Shown: in pieces, positions 1-6,613 of the stretch
How the letters are laid out: each line of letters starts with the position of its first letter
Position numbering within the stretch: the stretch's first letter is position 1
Assembly: GCA_903953985.1 (NCBI GenBank)
Contig: CAJBLW010000496.1
Coordinates: 1 to 12,770, forward strand
Source of the DNA: an uncultured Burkholderiales bacterium
GTDB taxonomy: Bacteria; Pseudomonadota; Gammaproteobacteria; Burkholderiales; Burkholderiaceae_C
Direction of reading: 5' to 3'
DNA: 12,770 bases
Notes under the pieces: generated by a model
Told to the model about the DNA's origin: nothing
Database searches by the model: none
What the model saw: only the letters and a program-made list of their open reading frames with translations
Made by a program: the position numbers and the translations under genes

Positions 1-78
1 CAGGCGGCCGCTGGAGTCGCGCACATCCTGCCCGTCAAACCGGCCGAGTAGCGAGCCGCTGGAGTTGCGCACGTCCTG
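1..78 (-). repeat. In-frame 48-bp tandem repeat
   Basis: Bases 31-78 and 1-30 are consecutive copies, read on the minus strand, of a 48-bp unit, the second cut by the window edge. The shared core appears as gccgctggagt at 7-17 and 55-65, followed by near-identical gcgcac and tcctg blocks. Differences between copies include two transitions (c/t at 18/66, a/g at 25/73). The period is exactly 16 codons, so this is a protein-level repeat. Confidence 0.7.
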
Positions 79-132
79 CGCTTGTAGTGAAGCCACGTCA
101 GTAATCGCCACTGGTCCTTGCGGAAACTGCAA
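1..132 (-). CDS. Partial repeat protein (beta-flower-like), 5' end only
   Basis: An open minus-strand frame begins after an in-frame TAA (145-147) and runs off the left edge, giving at most 44 residues. It contains a 16-residue unit, QDVRNSSGSLLGRFDG, followed directly by a second partial copy, QDVRDSSGRL. Short Gly/Asp-rich repeats of the form VRDxxGRxxGRxDG recall small bacterial beta-flower repeat proteins; that likeness is from memory and tentative. No ATG is present, so the start would be TTG at 132 or GTG at 111. The GTG has an AAGGA (115-119) only three bases upstream; the TTG has no clear ribosome site. It may instead be a 5'-truncated remnant. It lies just downstream of the LacI-type gene on the same strand and could be cotranscribed. 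That it is coding is supported by the exact 48-bp periodicity. Function unknown. Confidence 0.45.
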   Translation of the reverse strand, partial: MQFPQGPVAITDVASLQAQDVRNSSGSLLGRFDGQDVRDSSGRL

Positions 133-155
133 TCCGGATGCGATTTAAAGTCTCT

Positions 156-1259
156 TCACGGGGCCTTTGTGCGCGATGTTTTCGGCACCAGGGCAGGCAC
201 CGGCCCCGTGCTGTCGCGGACAATCAGTTCAACGGGCAGCAGCGCCGGGGGCTGTGGCATCTGACCGGAGAGGCATTCAATCAGGTAGCGCGCGGCCACT
301 TCCCCCATTGCCCGGATCGGGACCCGAACAGTTGTCAGCGGCGGGTGCAGGTAGGGAGCGAAGTCGTTGTCATTGAAGCTGGCAACAGACACTCTCTCAG
401 GGACCGCGATGCCTGCCCGGTCCAAGGCCGACAGGGCCCCCGCAGCCAAATAGTCGTTGCCGCAGACCACTGCAGTCACCGGCGAGCGGCGCTGCAGGAT
501 TTGCTGCATAGCCTCGAAACCCTCGGCAAACCCGTAATTGGTTTCCACCAGCGCGTCGGCCTGCAAGGTCAAACCGCGTCGGGCGACGGCCTCCAGCAAA
601 CCGCGAAAACGCAGACGCGCACGTTCATTGTCAAGAGTACGCCCGCCAATGAAACCGATCTGACGGTGCCCCTGATCAGCCAGGTTATCGATGACGAGTG
701 CCGCCGCCGCACCTTCATCAAAGCCAACACAGACGCCCTGGTCACTTTGCTTGGCCCACATCATCACGAACGGAATGTGGTGTGAATTCAGCTGCGAGAA
801 GATCGACGGGGACTGATCCGCTCCGAGCAGCGCTACGGCATCGACGCCGCGTTCGATCAAGGAACGAAGGATCGAGGGATCCTGAGCGCGCGCGTGATCC
901 GGGGCCGACAGCAGCAAGGTGTAGCCCTCGGCTGCCAACGCGGTTTCCAGCGCCTGCACCAATGTAGGAAACGAAGAACCGCCAAAACGCGGGACCAAGG
1001 CACCCACCGTCCGGGTCTTGCGCATCGCCAATGCGCGTGCGGCACCGTTGGCCACATAGCCCAATCTCTCGGCGGATGCCAGCACCCGCGAACGCGTGGC
1101 CTCACTGATCATCTCCGGGCGGGTCAGCGCACGCGACACCGTGCCCGTAGAGACGCCAGCCAAAGCCGCCACATCGGCCAGCGATGTGGGGCCGAGGGCT
1201 CTGGGTGCACCACTCATTCGAGCGGACACGGGCTGCGGGGGCGGCGATTGGCGAGTCAT
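156..1259 (-). CDS. LacI-family transcriptional regulator
   Basis: A one-component sensor-repressor of the LacI/GalR family, 367 residues. The N-terminal helix-turn-helix lies at about residues 27-46 (SLADVAALAGVSTGTVSRAL), followed by the hinge region (RSRVLASAERLGYVANGAARAL). A periplasmic-binding-protein-like effector domain then runs to about residue 345. Typical family blocks are visible: VGALVPRFGGSSFPTLVQAL, GHRQIGFIGG, AVVCGNDYLAAGAL and VSVASFNDNDFAPYLHPPLTTV. I chose the ATG at 1259. An in-frame TTG at 1280 would lie inside the operator and almost on the predicted transcription start, and the ATG at 1217 lacks a ribosome site. The 26 or so residues before the helix-turn-helix are Pro/Ala-rich and longer than usual. 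No obvious C-terminal heptad repeat for tetramer formation is seen, so a dimer is expected. It is divergent from the ThDP-enzyme operon, and matching operators at 1276-1289 and 1444-1457 point to control of both itself and that operon. The effector is unknown. Confidence 0.93.
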   Translation of the reverse strand: MTRQSPPPQPVSARMSGAPRALGPTSLADVAALAGVSTGTVSRALTRPEMISEATRSRVLASAERLGYVANGAARALAMRKTRTVGALVPRFGGSSFPTLVQALETALAAEGYTLLLSAPDHARAQDPSILRSLIERGVDAVALLGADQSPSIFSQLNSHHIPFVMMWAKQSDQGVCVGFDEGAAAALVIDNLADQGHRQIGFIGGRTLDNERARLRFRGLLEAVARRGLTLQADALVETNYGFAEGFEAMQQILQRRSPVTAVVCGNDYLAAGALSALDRAGIAVPERVSVASFNDNDFAPYLHPPLTTVRVPIRAMGEVAARYLIECLSGQMPQPPALLPVELIVRDSTGPVPALVPKTSRTKAP

Positions 1260-1275
1260 CACGGGGGTGGAGTAT

Positions 1276-1289
1276 TGCAATCGCTTGCA
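1276..1289. promoter_or_regulatory. LacI-family operator O1 (regulator side)
   Basis: TGCAATCGCTTGCA is an inverted repeat, TGCAA-N4-TTGCA with a central CG, and a full match to the LacI/GalR-family consensus TGNAANCGNTTNCA. It lies 17 to 30 bases upstream of the regulator ATG and abuts the candidate -10 of the regulator promoter, a position suited to autorepression. It shares both half-sites with the site at 1444-1457. Confidence 0.8.
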
Positions 1290-1319
1290 TTATGAAGGAT
1301 CTCTATGAGCGTGTGTCGA
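1289..1319 (-). promoter_or_regulatory. Candidate promoter of the LacI-family gene
   Basis: On the minus strand, CATAAT (1289-1294) matches five of six -10 bases. TCGACA (1314-1319) matches five of six -35 bases, but the 19-bp spacer is long. Transcription would start near 1282, inside operator O1, giving a leader of about 23 bases to the ATG at 1259. The -10 call is plausible; the -35 is weak. Confidence 0.4.
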
Positions 1320-1410
1320 CTCCAATAAACGGCTTAGTGCGATGACCCGATTCAAATAAATTATTTTTTATACAAGGGTTTTCCCCAGCCCGTGCTAACC
1401 ACCGGACCGC

Positions 1411-1439
1411 TTGACGCAAGTTAAATGCTTGATTAGAGT
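1411..1439 (+). promoter_or_regulatory. Candidate sigma70 promoter of the ThDP-enzyme operon
   Basis: TTGACG (1411-1416, five of six -35 bases) is followed after exactly 17 bp by TAGAGT (1434-1439, four of six -10 bases). An AT-rich stretch (about 1351-1373) lies upstream. The predicted start, near 1446, falls inside operator O2, so bound regulator would block initiation. Confidence 0.6.
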
Positions 1440-1443
1440 TTCT

Positions 1444-1457
1444 TGCAAACGCTTGCA
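1444..1457. promoter_or_regulatory. LacI-family operator O2 (operon side)
   Basis: TGCAAACGCTTGCA differs from O1 only in the two variable bases around the central CG side (AC for TC on the left) and again fully matches TGNAANCGNTTNCA. It begins four bases after the candidate -10, covering the predicted transcription start of the catabolic operon. Centre-to-centre distance to O1 is 168 bp. Confidence 0.85.
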
Positions 1458-1483
1458 CTGACGACAAAATTTAACTTGTGCAC

Positions 1484-1489
1484 AGGAGA
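1484..1489 (+). promoter_or_regulatory. Ribosome binding site fixing a TTG start
   Basis: AGGAGA lies seven bases before the TTG at 1497. This is the only good Shine-Dalgarno sequence near the beginning of the ThDP-enzyme frame. It places the start 54 bases downstream of the earlier in-frame TTG at 1443, which sits inside the operator. Confidence 0.75.
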
Positions 1490-1496
1490 TTTCCCT

Positions 1497-3188
1497 TTGA
1501 CGACCACCAAAAAGGCCCTTGTCCAGACCCTGCTCGAATGCGGCGCGACCCATGCCTTTACCCTCCCCGGGCTGGGCATCACCTGGATGCTCGACGAGTT
1601 TTATGAGGTACGCGACCGCTTCCATGTGGTGCTCACCCGCAGCGAGCAAATCGCCTCCGTGATGGCACAGACCTACGGAAAGCTCAGCGGTCGCCCCGGC
1701 GTCTTTATGGGACAGGGGCCATTTGCCAGCACCACCGGCGCGTTCGGGATCCTTGAGGCCCAGTTCGCCGGCTCACCCATGGTCGTTCTGACCGACACCT
1801 CTTGCTACGACGGCTTCGGCATGTACGGCGTCTACCAGACCATGACAGGCGATTACGGTGCTGCCGATGTCCGCAACGTGCTCAGCACCATGACCAAGTA
1901 CTGCGGCTATGCCACCGAGCCGCACGAGGCTGTCTACGGGCTGCAGCTCGCTTTCAAGCACGCCCAACTGCCACGCATGGGCCCAGCGGCACTGGTCATG
2001 AAGTCACCGATCATCCGCCGTGAAATGCCGGACAACCCGAGGGTCAAGCTCTACCCATCAGAGGGCTTTTTGCGGCACACGCCTGCGCGGCCGGATGCAG
2101 GTGCTGTCGAGTCCCTGGCAGCAATGATCGCCGGTGCACGCTGTCCGGTGGTGATTGCGGGCCAAGGCACGCAGACCGAATCCACACGCGTACAACTCGC
2201 TGAAGTGGCCCAGCGCGCCGGCATTGCCGTTGCCACCAGCTACAACGGCAAGGGTGTCGTCGACGAGACCTCCCCAGTGGCGGTAGGCATGCTCGGCACC
2301 TGGGGCAGCAAGAGCGCCAACCGCATGCTCAGTCAGGCTGACGTGGTCATCGTGCTGGGATCCAGCCTGGGTCCCGACTATTTGCGTTTCCGCGATGAGG
2401 GGATGCTGGACCCGACCCGCCAGCGCATTGCCCATGTCGATGTGGATGCCCGCCATGCCGGCTGGGTCATGCCAGTGGAGCTTGCCATCACCGGCGATGT
2501 CGGCGATGTGCTCGAAATGTTGAAGCCGCAGTCGCTTGGCGAGGCGCAGTGTGGGGCACGGCTTGAGGCCATTGCTGCCAACAATGCAGCACATGGATTT
2601 GGTGTCCTCCCGGGCGTGGTGGCCGCAGATGGCACATTGCATTACGCCGACCTGATCCGCGTACTTGACCACGTCTTGACACCGAAGGACATGCTGGTGC
2701 TTGACGCGGGCAACAACCGCATCTGGGTAACCAGCATGCTGCGTCTGCGCACACCAGGCCAATTGGTCGCACCCGGTGGCATTGGCGGCATGGGATGGGG
2801 GCTGCCTGCAGCAGCGGCCACCAAGCTGGTGTATCCAGAGCGCAATTCAATCTGCCTGATTGGCGACGGTGGCGCGGCCATGACGCTGAGCACGCTGGCC
2901 ACCTGTGTCCAGGAGAAGCTTCCAATCACCGTGATCGTGGCCAACAACCAAGGCTTGGGTATGGTGCGCGACAACATGAAGGGCAAACGCATCGCCGTCG
3001 ACTTCTCGCCAATGGACTTTGCCATGCTGGCACAAGGCATGGGCTGCCAAGGGATTCGGGTCAACCGTGCCGATGCCCTGGGTGATGCCATCGTGGCCGC
3101 CCGTGAAGCAGGCCGCCAAGGCATCACGACCGTGATTGACGTGGCTATTGATCCGGCAGCCAGTCACGTACCTGCCTCCGATTACTGA
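1497..3188 (+). CDS. Thiamine-diphosphate-dependent enzyme (acetolactate synthase/decarboxylase superfamily)
   Basis: A cytoplasmic ThDP enzyme of 563 residues, the usual length for the acetolactate synthase, benzoylformate decarboxylase and sulfoacetaldehyde acetyltransferase superfamily. All three domains are present. The N-terminal pyrimidine domain carries the cofactor-activating Glu at residue 50 (TRSEQIASVMAQTYGKLSG). The central Rossmann-like domain includes CPVVIAGQGTQ and ADVVIVLGSSLG. The C-terminal pyrophosphate domain has the Mg/ThDP motif GDG at 456-458 and NN at 483-484. The start is a TTG placed by the AGGAGA at 1484-1489. Unusual points: the residue before the catalytic Glu is Ser (SEQ) where many relatives have His (HEQ), and the usual GPG loop reads GPF. 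These suggest a subfamily away from classical acetolactate synthase. It is first in the operon, 10 bases before an SDR gene. The reaction probably cleaves or forms a C-C bond next to a carbonyl; the substrate is not identifiable. It could also be a decarboxylase or a ring-cleaving hydrolase. Confidence 0.9.
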   Translation: MTTTKKALVQTLLECGATHAFTLPGLGITWMLDEFYEVRDRFHVVLTRSEQIASVMAQTYGKLSGRPGVFMGQGPFASTTGAFGILEAQFAGSPMVVLTDTSCYDGFGMYGVYQTMTGDYGAADVRNVLSTMTKYCGYATEPHEAVYGLQLAFKHAQLPRMGPAALVMKSPIIRREMPDNPRVKLYPSEGFLRHTPARPDAGAVESLAAMIAGARCPVVIAGQGTQTESTRVQLAEVAQRAGIAVATSYNGKGVVDETSPVAVGMLGTWGSKSANRMLSQADVVIVLGSSLGPDYLRFRDEGMLDPTRQRIAHVDVDARHAGWVMPVELAITGDVGDVLEMLKPQSLGEAQCGARLEAIAANNAAHGFGVLPGVVAADGTLHYADLIRVLDHVLTPKDMLVLDAGNNRIWVTSMLRLRTPGQLVAPGGIGGMGWGLPAAAATKLVYPERNSICLIGDGGAAMTLSTLATCVQEKLPITVIVANNQGLGMVRDNMKGKRIAVDFSPMDFAMLAQGMGCQGIRVNRADALGDAIVAAREAGRQGITTVIDVAIDPAASHVPASDY

Positions 3189-3198
3189 AAGCCGGTCC

Positions 3199-3918
3199 AT
3201 GCACCCGATTGCCATCGTCACTGGCGGTTCCAGCAACATCGGCTGGGCCTGCGTGCGACGCCTTGCTGCAGACCATGCCGTGGTCATCGCAGACTTACGG
3301 CCACCCGTCAATCCCTTGCCTGCTGGCGCGAAGTTCGTGCAGATCGATGTGACCGATGCTGCGGCTTGCCAGCAGTTGATGGCCGACGCGACGGGAGAAT
3401 TCGGCTTGGATATATTGGTGCACTCGGCAGCCATCACCGCGCCGACACGCCCGATTGAGCAGATTCCCGCTGATGAATGGCGGCGCCTGATCGATGTCAA
3501 CCTGACCGGGGCCTTCCTGATCGCGCAGGCCGCCATTCCAGCCTTGCGGCTTGCGCGTGGCAAGGTGGCGATGATTGCCTCGCGCGCCGGTCGCACCGGT
3601 TACGCCGCGCTCAACGCATCGCCGTCCGGCACAAAAGCGCACTACGCGGCATCGAAGGCAGCGCTGCTGTCCTTGGTCAAATCGCTGGCCATCGAACTTG
3701 CACCCGATGGCGTGCGCGTCAATGCCATCGTGCCTGGATCGATCGAAGGCAACATGATTCCACAAGAGCGCTGGCCCGAACTGGCCGCCCGCATCCCCCT
3801 TGGTCGATTGGGCACACCCGACGAAATTGCCGACGCGGTGCGTTACCTGTGTTCCGACGACGCGCGTTACATCACGGGTCATGCCATGGATGTCAATGGC
3901 GGTACATGGATGAATTGA
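3199..3918 (+). CDS. Short-chain dehydrogenase/reductase (first SDR of operon)
   Basis: A classical SDR oxidoreductase of 239 residues. The cofactor motif TGGSSNIG is at residues 8-15. An Asp ending the second strand (A31-D32-L33) favours NAD over NADP. The catalytic residues are Ser128, Tyr149 and Lys153 (HYAASKAAL), then VNAIVPGSIEGNM and the C-terminal YITGHAMDVNGGTW. Two deviations: the usual NNAG is HSAA, and Ser to Tyr spacing is 21 residues instead of about 13, giving a longer loop at the active site. The start is the ATG 10 bases after the previous stop; an in-frame TTG at 3136 overlaps the upstream gene and would add residues before strand 1 that the family lacks. Close spacing implies co-translation with the ThDP enzyme. 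It probably oxidises or reduces the alcohol/carbonyl of its substrate or product. Substrate unknown. Confidence 0.92.
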   Translation: MHPIAIVTGGSSNIGWACVRRLAADHAVVIADLRPPVNPLPAGAKFVQIDVTDAAACQQLMADATGEFGLDILVHSAAITAPTRPIEQIPADEWRRLIDVNLTGAFLIAQAAIPALRLARGKVAMIASRAGRTGYAALNASPSGTKAHYAASKAALLSLVKSLAIELAPDGVRVNAIVPGSIEGNMIPQERWPELAARIPLGRLGTPDEIADAVRYLCSDDARYITGHAMDVNGGTWMN

Positions 3919-3978
3919 GTTTTTCGGTTTACCACCCGCCCGCTTGATACTGGGCATCACCCCACGAAGGAGACTGAC

Positions 3979-4989
3979 ATGACGAAACTTCCAAATTCAA
4001 TGAAACACTTATTAATGGCCTCCGCCTTGATGCTGGTCACGGCATCGGCTGCGCTCGCGCAGGAAGTCCGCGTGGCCCGACAATATGGCATTGCCTACAT
4101 TCCACTGATGATCATGCAAGACCAGAAGCTGATCGAAAAACATGCCGCACGCGCCGGTCTTGCGGACGTGAAGGTCACATGGCAACAATTTACCGGTGGC
4201 GCGGTCATGAACGATGCCCTGCTCTCGGGCAATCTTGATTTCGCGGTTGTGGGTCCGCCCCCCTTTCTAACCATGTGGGCGCGCACACAGGGGACTCAAA
4301 ACCAAGTGGTTGGTGTCGGTGCGTTGAATTCGATGCCGATGTACCTGATGTCGCGCAACCCGGCAATCAAATCGGTGAAGGACTTCACCGAGAAGGACCG
4401 TATCGTCGTCAGCGGCATCAAAGTGTCCACGCAGGCGGTCGTTTTGCAAATGGCTGCCGCCAAGGAATGGGGTATGAAAGACTATGACCGGATGGACAAG
4501 CTCACCGTGGCGATGTCGCTGGCCGACAGCATGGCCTTGATGCTGTCGGGCAAAGGCGAAGTGACGGGCGACTTCACCGTACCGCCGTTCTCCTACCGCG
4601 AAATGAAAGCCGGTATGAAGCCGGTGATTGACACCTTCTCGGTGATGGGTGGGCCCAGTTCCACCAACGTGATCTATGCCACGAAGAAATACATCGATGC
4701 GAACCCTAAGATGGTCCAGGCGTTTGGTGCAGCCTTGCGTGAGGCCCAGGATGCCATCGGAAAGAACAAAGCAGCAGCAGCTGCGACTTATCTGAAGTTG
4801 TCTGGCGACAAGGAGACAGTGGACAGTGTGGTCGAGATGTTGAACGATCCGAAAGTCGAATTCAGCCCCACACCTCGCGGCATCATGGCGTTTGCAAACT
4901 TCATGCATGACACCGGTGCCATCAAGGCCAAGCCGAGCTCATGGAAAGACGCTTTCATTCCCGAACTGCACAGCTCACCCGGCAATTGA
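3979..4989 (+). CDS. NitT/TauT-type ABC transporter periplasmic substrate-binding protein
   Basis: A 336-residue solute receptor of the NMT1/THI5-like, SsuA/TauA type. The signal peptide is clear: a basic start, hydrophobic core at about residues 11-26, and cleavage likely after ALA (27). The mature protein begins with EVRVARQYGIAYIPLMIMQD, the first strand of the binding fold. The family block GNLDFAVVGPPPFL follows, with later DRIVVSGIKVS (phosphate/anion loop region) and a C-terminal helical end. An excellent AAGGAGA (3967-3973) sits five bases before the ATG. It follows the first SDR by 60 bases and precedes the ATPase by 5. Family members bind sulfonates, nitrate, aromatic acids or pyrimidines, so the ligand here is open. 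It is the receptor for the ABC system encoded next. Confidence 0.92.
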   Translation: MTKLPNSMKHLLMASALMLVTASAALAQEVRVARQYGIAYIPLMIMQDQKLIEKHAARAGLADVKVTWQQFTGGAVMNDALLSGNLDFAVVGPPPFLTMWARTQGTQNQVVGVGALNSMPMYLMSRNPAIKSVKDFTEKDRIVVSGIKVSTQAVVLQMAAAKEWGMKDYDRMDKLTVAMSLADSMALMLSGKGEVTGDFTVPPFSYREMKAGMKPVIDTFSVMGGPSSTNVIYATKKYIDANPKMVQAFGAALREAQDAIGKNKAAAAATYLKLSGDKETVDSVVEMLNDPKVEFSPTPRGIMAFANFMHDTGAIKAKPSSWKDAFIPELHSSPGN

Positions 4990-4994
4990 AAAAC

Positions 4995-5765
4995 ATGGTC
5001 AACAAGCTGCTCGAGGTCAATGGTGTCACGCTTCGCTACGCGGGCGAGCATGGCATCGTCACGGCCACAGAAAACGTGAGTTTTAGCGTGGGCGAAGGCG
5101 AGCGGCTGGTTCTGCTCGGGCCTTCGGGCTGCGGAAAATCGTCGCTGCTCAAGGCGATCGGCGGTTACCTCGAACCAGCCGAAGGCGAGATTCGGTTGCG
5201 TGGGCGAGCGGTGCGGGAACCGGGCCCTGACCGCATGATGGTTTTTCAGGAGTTCGACCAGTTGCTGCCGTGGAAAACCGTGCGGGGCAACGTGATCTTT
5301 CCCCTGTTGGCCTCAGGCCGTGCCACTGGCGAGCTTGCACAGCGCAAGGCCGAGCAGGCGATCAGCAAGGTGCGGTTGACTGCGTTCGCCGATGCTTATC
5401 CGCACATGTTGTCGGGAGGCATGAAGCAGCGCGTCGCGATTGCCCGAGGAATGGCCATGGAGCCCGACATCTTGTTGATGGACGAGCCCTTCGCTGCGCT
5501 CGATGCCATGACGCGAACCGCCATGCAGGACGAACTGCTTCAGTTGTGGCAAGACACAAAGTTCACCGTCATCTTCGTGACGCACTCGATTCAGGAGGCG
5601 ATCCGCGTGGGCAGCCGCATCCTGCTGCTGTCGCCCCATCCCGGCCGCATCAAAACTGAGGTGGACAGTGACGGTCACGATCATTTGCAGGCCAACGGCT
5701 TGCGCCTGTCTGAAGACATCCACGCGAGCCTCTTTGCATCGCCCGCCATGGCGGTGGAGACATGA
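4995..5765 (+). CDS. NitT/TauT-type ABC transporter ATPase
   Basis: The cytoplasmic ATPase subunit of the importer, 256 residues from the ATG at 4995. All nucleotide-binding motifs are intact: Walker A GPSGCGKSS (42-50), Q-loop VFQEFDQLLPW (Gln84), signature LSGGMKQR (138-145), Walker B ILLMDEP (158-164), D-loop with Asp169, and switch His196 (VTHS). The Q-loop wording and short length match the SsuB/TauB group. The start at 4995 lies five bases after the receptor stop; an in-frame ATG at 4941 would overlap the receptor by 49 bases and add residues not expected in the family. The ribosome site is poor, so translation is probably coupled. Its stop overlaps the permease start by ATGA. Confidence 0.94.
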   Translation: MVNKLLEVNGVTLRYAGEHGIVTATENVSFSVGEGERLVLLGPSGCGKSSLLKAIGGYLEPAEGEIRLRGRAVREPGPDRMMVFQEFDQLLPWKTVRGNVIFPLLASGRATGELAQRKAEQAISKVRLTAFADAYPHMLSGGMKQRVAIARGMAMEPDILLMDEPFAALDAMTRTAMQDELLQLWQDTKFTVIFVTHSIQEAIRVGSRILLLSPHPGRIKTEVDSDGHDHLQANGLRLSEDIHASLFASPAMAVET

Positions 5766-6574
5766 GCATGGACCGCACCAGCGCCACAAACCGTCTTCGG
5801 CCTTGGCAGCAGCCGGTGCTGCGCAAACTCGGGCTGCTGCTGTTGATCGGTGCGATATGGGAGTTCTATGGCCGAGCATTGGACAACGACTTGCTGTTCC
5901 CTACTCTGCTGCAAACACTGCACAGCCTTTATGAAGCGGTGGTCAGCGGTGTACTTCCGCAACGCGCGGGCAATTCGCTTGGCGTACTTCTGCAGGGCTA
6001 TGTACTCGGCACCGCAGGTGCCCTTTTGCTCGCCGCTCTGGCCGCGACGACCCGCATCGGAGCTGACCTACTGGACATGCTGACCGCTGTCTTCAACCCC
6101 CTTCCTGCCATCGCCCTTTTGCCACTGGCGCTGATGTGGTTCGGCCTAGGCAACAGCAGTCTCGTGTTCGTGCTGGTCCATTCGGTGATGTGGCCAATGG
6201 CGCTCAACACGCATTCGGGCTTTCGTTCGGTTTCGCCGACACTGCGCATGGTGGGCCACAACGTGGGCCTGCGAGGCGTTCGATATACGGCAGCGATCCT
6301 CATCCCGGCGGCCTTCCCCAGCATCTTAGCTGGTCTGAAGATTGGCTGGGCATTTGCTTGGCGCACGCTGATTGCCGCCGAATTGGTCTTTGGTGTCAGC
6401 TCCGGCAGCGGCGGTCTGGGCTGGTTCATCTACGAACGCAAAAATCAGTTAGATATCGGCGCGGTCTTTGCAGGCCTGTTGACGGTCATCCTGATTGGCC
6501 TGGTGGTCGAGGGTATTCTTTTTCGCTGGGTCGAAAATCGCACGGTTCGCCGCTGGGGCATGCAGAGCCATTGA
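5762..6574 (+). CDS. NitT/TauT-type ABC transporter permease
   Basis: The inner-membrane subunit of the importer, 270 residues with about six hydrophobic segments. They begin around LGLLLLIGAIWEFYG, SLGVLLQGYVLGTAGALLLA, PLPAIALLPLALMWFG, SLVFVLVHSVMWPMAL, TLIAAELVFGVSS and VFAGLLTVILIGLVVEGIL. The cytoplasmic coupling loop (the EAA-like region) is at about GLRGVRYTAAILIPAAFPSI, with the conserved Gly and IPAAFP. This order and sequence match the SsuC/TauC permease group. The ATG overlaps the ATPase stop as ATGA; a second ATG two codons later is an alternative start. With the receptor and ATPase it forms a complete importer. Confidence 0.93.
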   Translation: MSMDRTSATNRLRPWQQPVLRKLGLLLLIGAIWEFYGRALDNDLLFPTLLQTLHSLYEAVVSGVLPQRAGNSLGVLLQGYVLGTAGALLLAALAATTRIGADLLDMLTAVFNPLPAIALLPLALMWFGLGNSSLVFVLVHSVMWPMALNTHSGFRSVSPTLRMVGHNVGLRGVRYTAAILIPAAFPSILAGLKIGWAFAWRTLIAAELVFGVSSGSGGLGWFIYERKNQLDIGAVFAGLLTVILIGLVVEGILFRWVENRTVRRWGMQSH

Positions 6575-6613
6575 GTAATTTAGTCAGAAACACAGATTTC
6601 TTGGAGCAGTTTC

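Noticed and set aside
138..785. Long plus-strand open frame opposite the LacI-family gene
   Set aside because: It is antisense to a clear LacI-family protein, has no family motif and is rich in Arg/His/Gln as expected of a shadow frame in GC-rich DNA.
1260..1280. TTG at 1280 as start of the LacI-family protein
   Set aside because: It lies in operator O1 and within two or three bases of the predicted transcription start, leaving no leader. The ATG at 1259 is simpler.
1102..1290. ATG at 1290 on the minus strand as start of the regulator
   Set aside because: It is in a different frame from the helix-turn-helix and lies within the candidate promoter and operator region.
2058..2762. 234-residue minus-strand frame inside the ThDP-enzyme gene
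   Set aside because: It lies wholly opposite conserved ThDP-enzyme sequence and shows no recognisable domain.
3136..3198. Upstream TTG start for the first SDR
   Set aside because: It overlaps the ThDP-enzyme gene and adds 21 residues before the first strand; the ATG at 3199 gives the normal SDR length.
3919..3978. Internal promoter or operator between the first SDR and the ABC receptor
   Set aside because: Only a strong ribosome site was found; no copy of the LacI-type operator or convincing -35/-10 pair.
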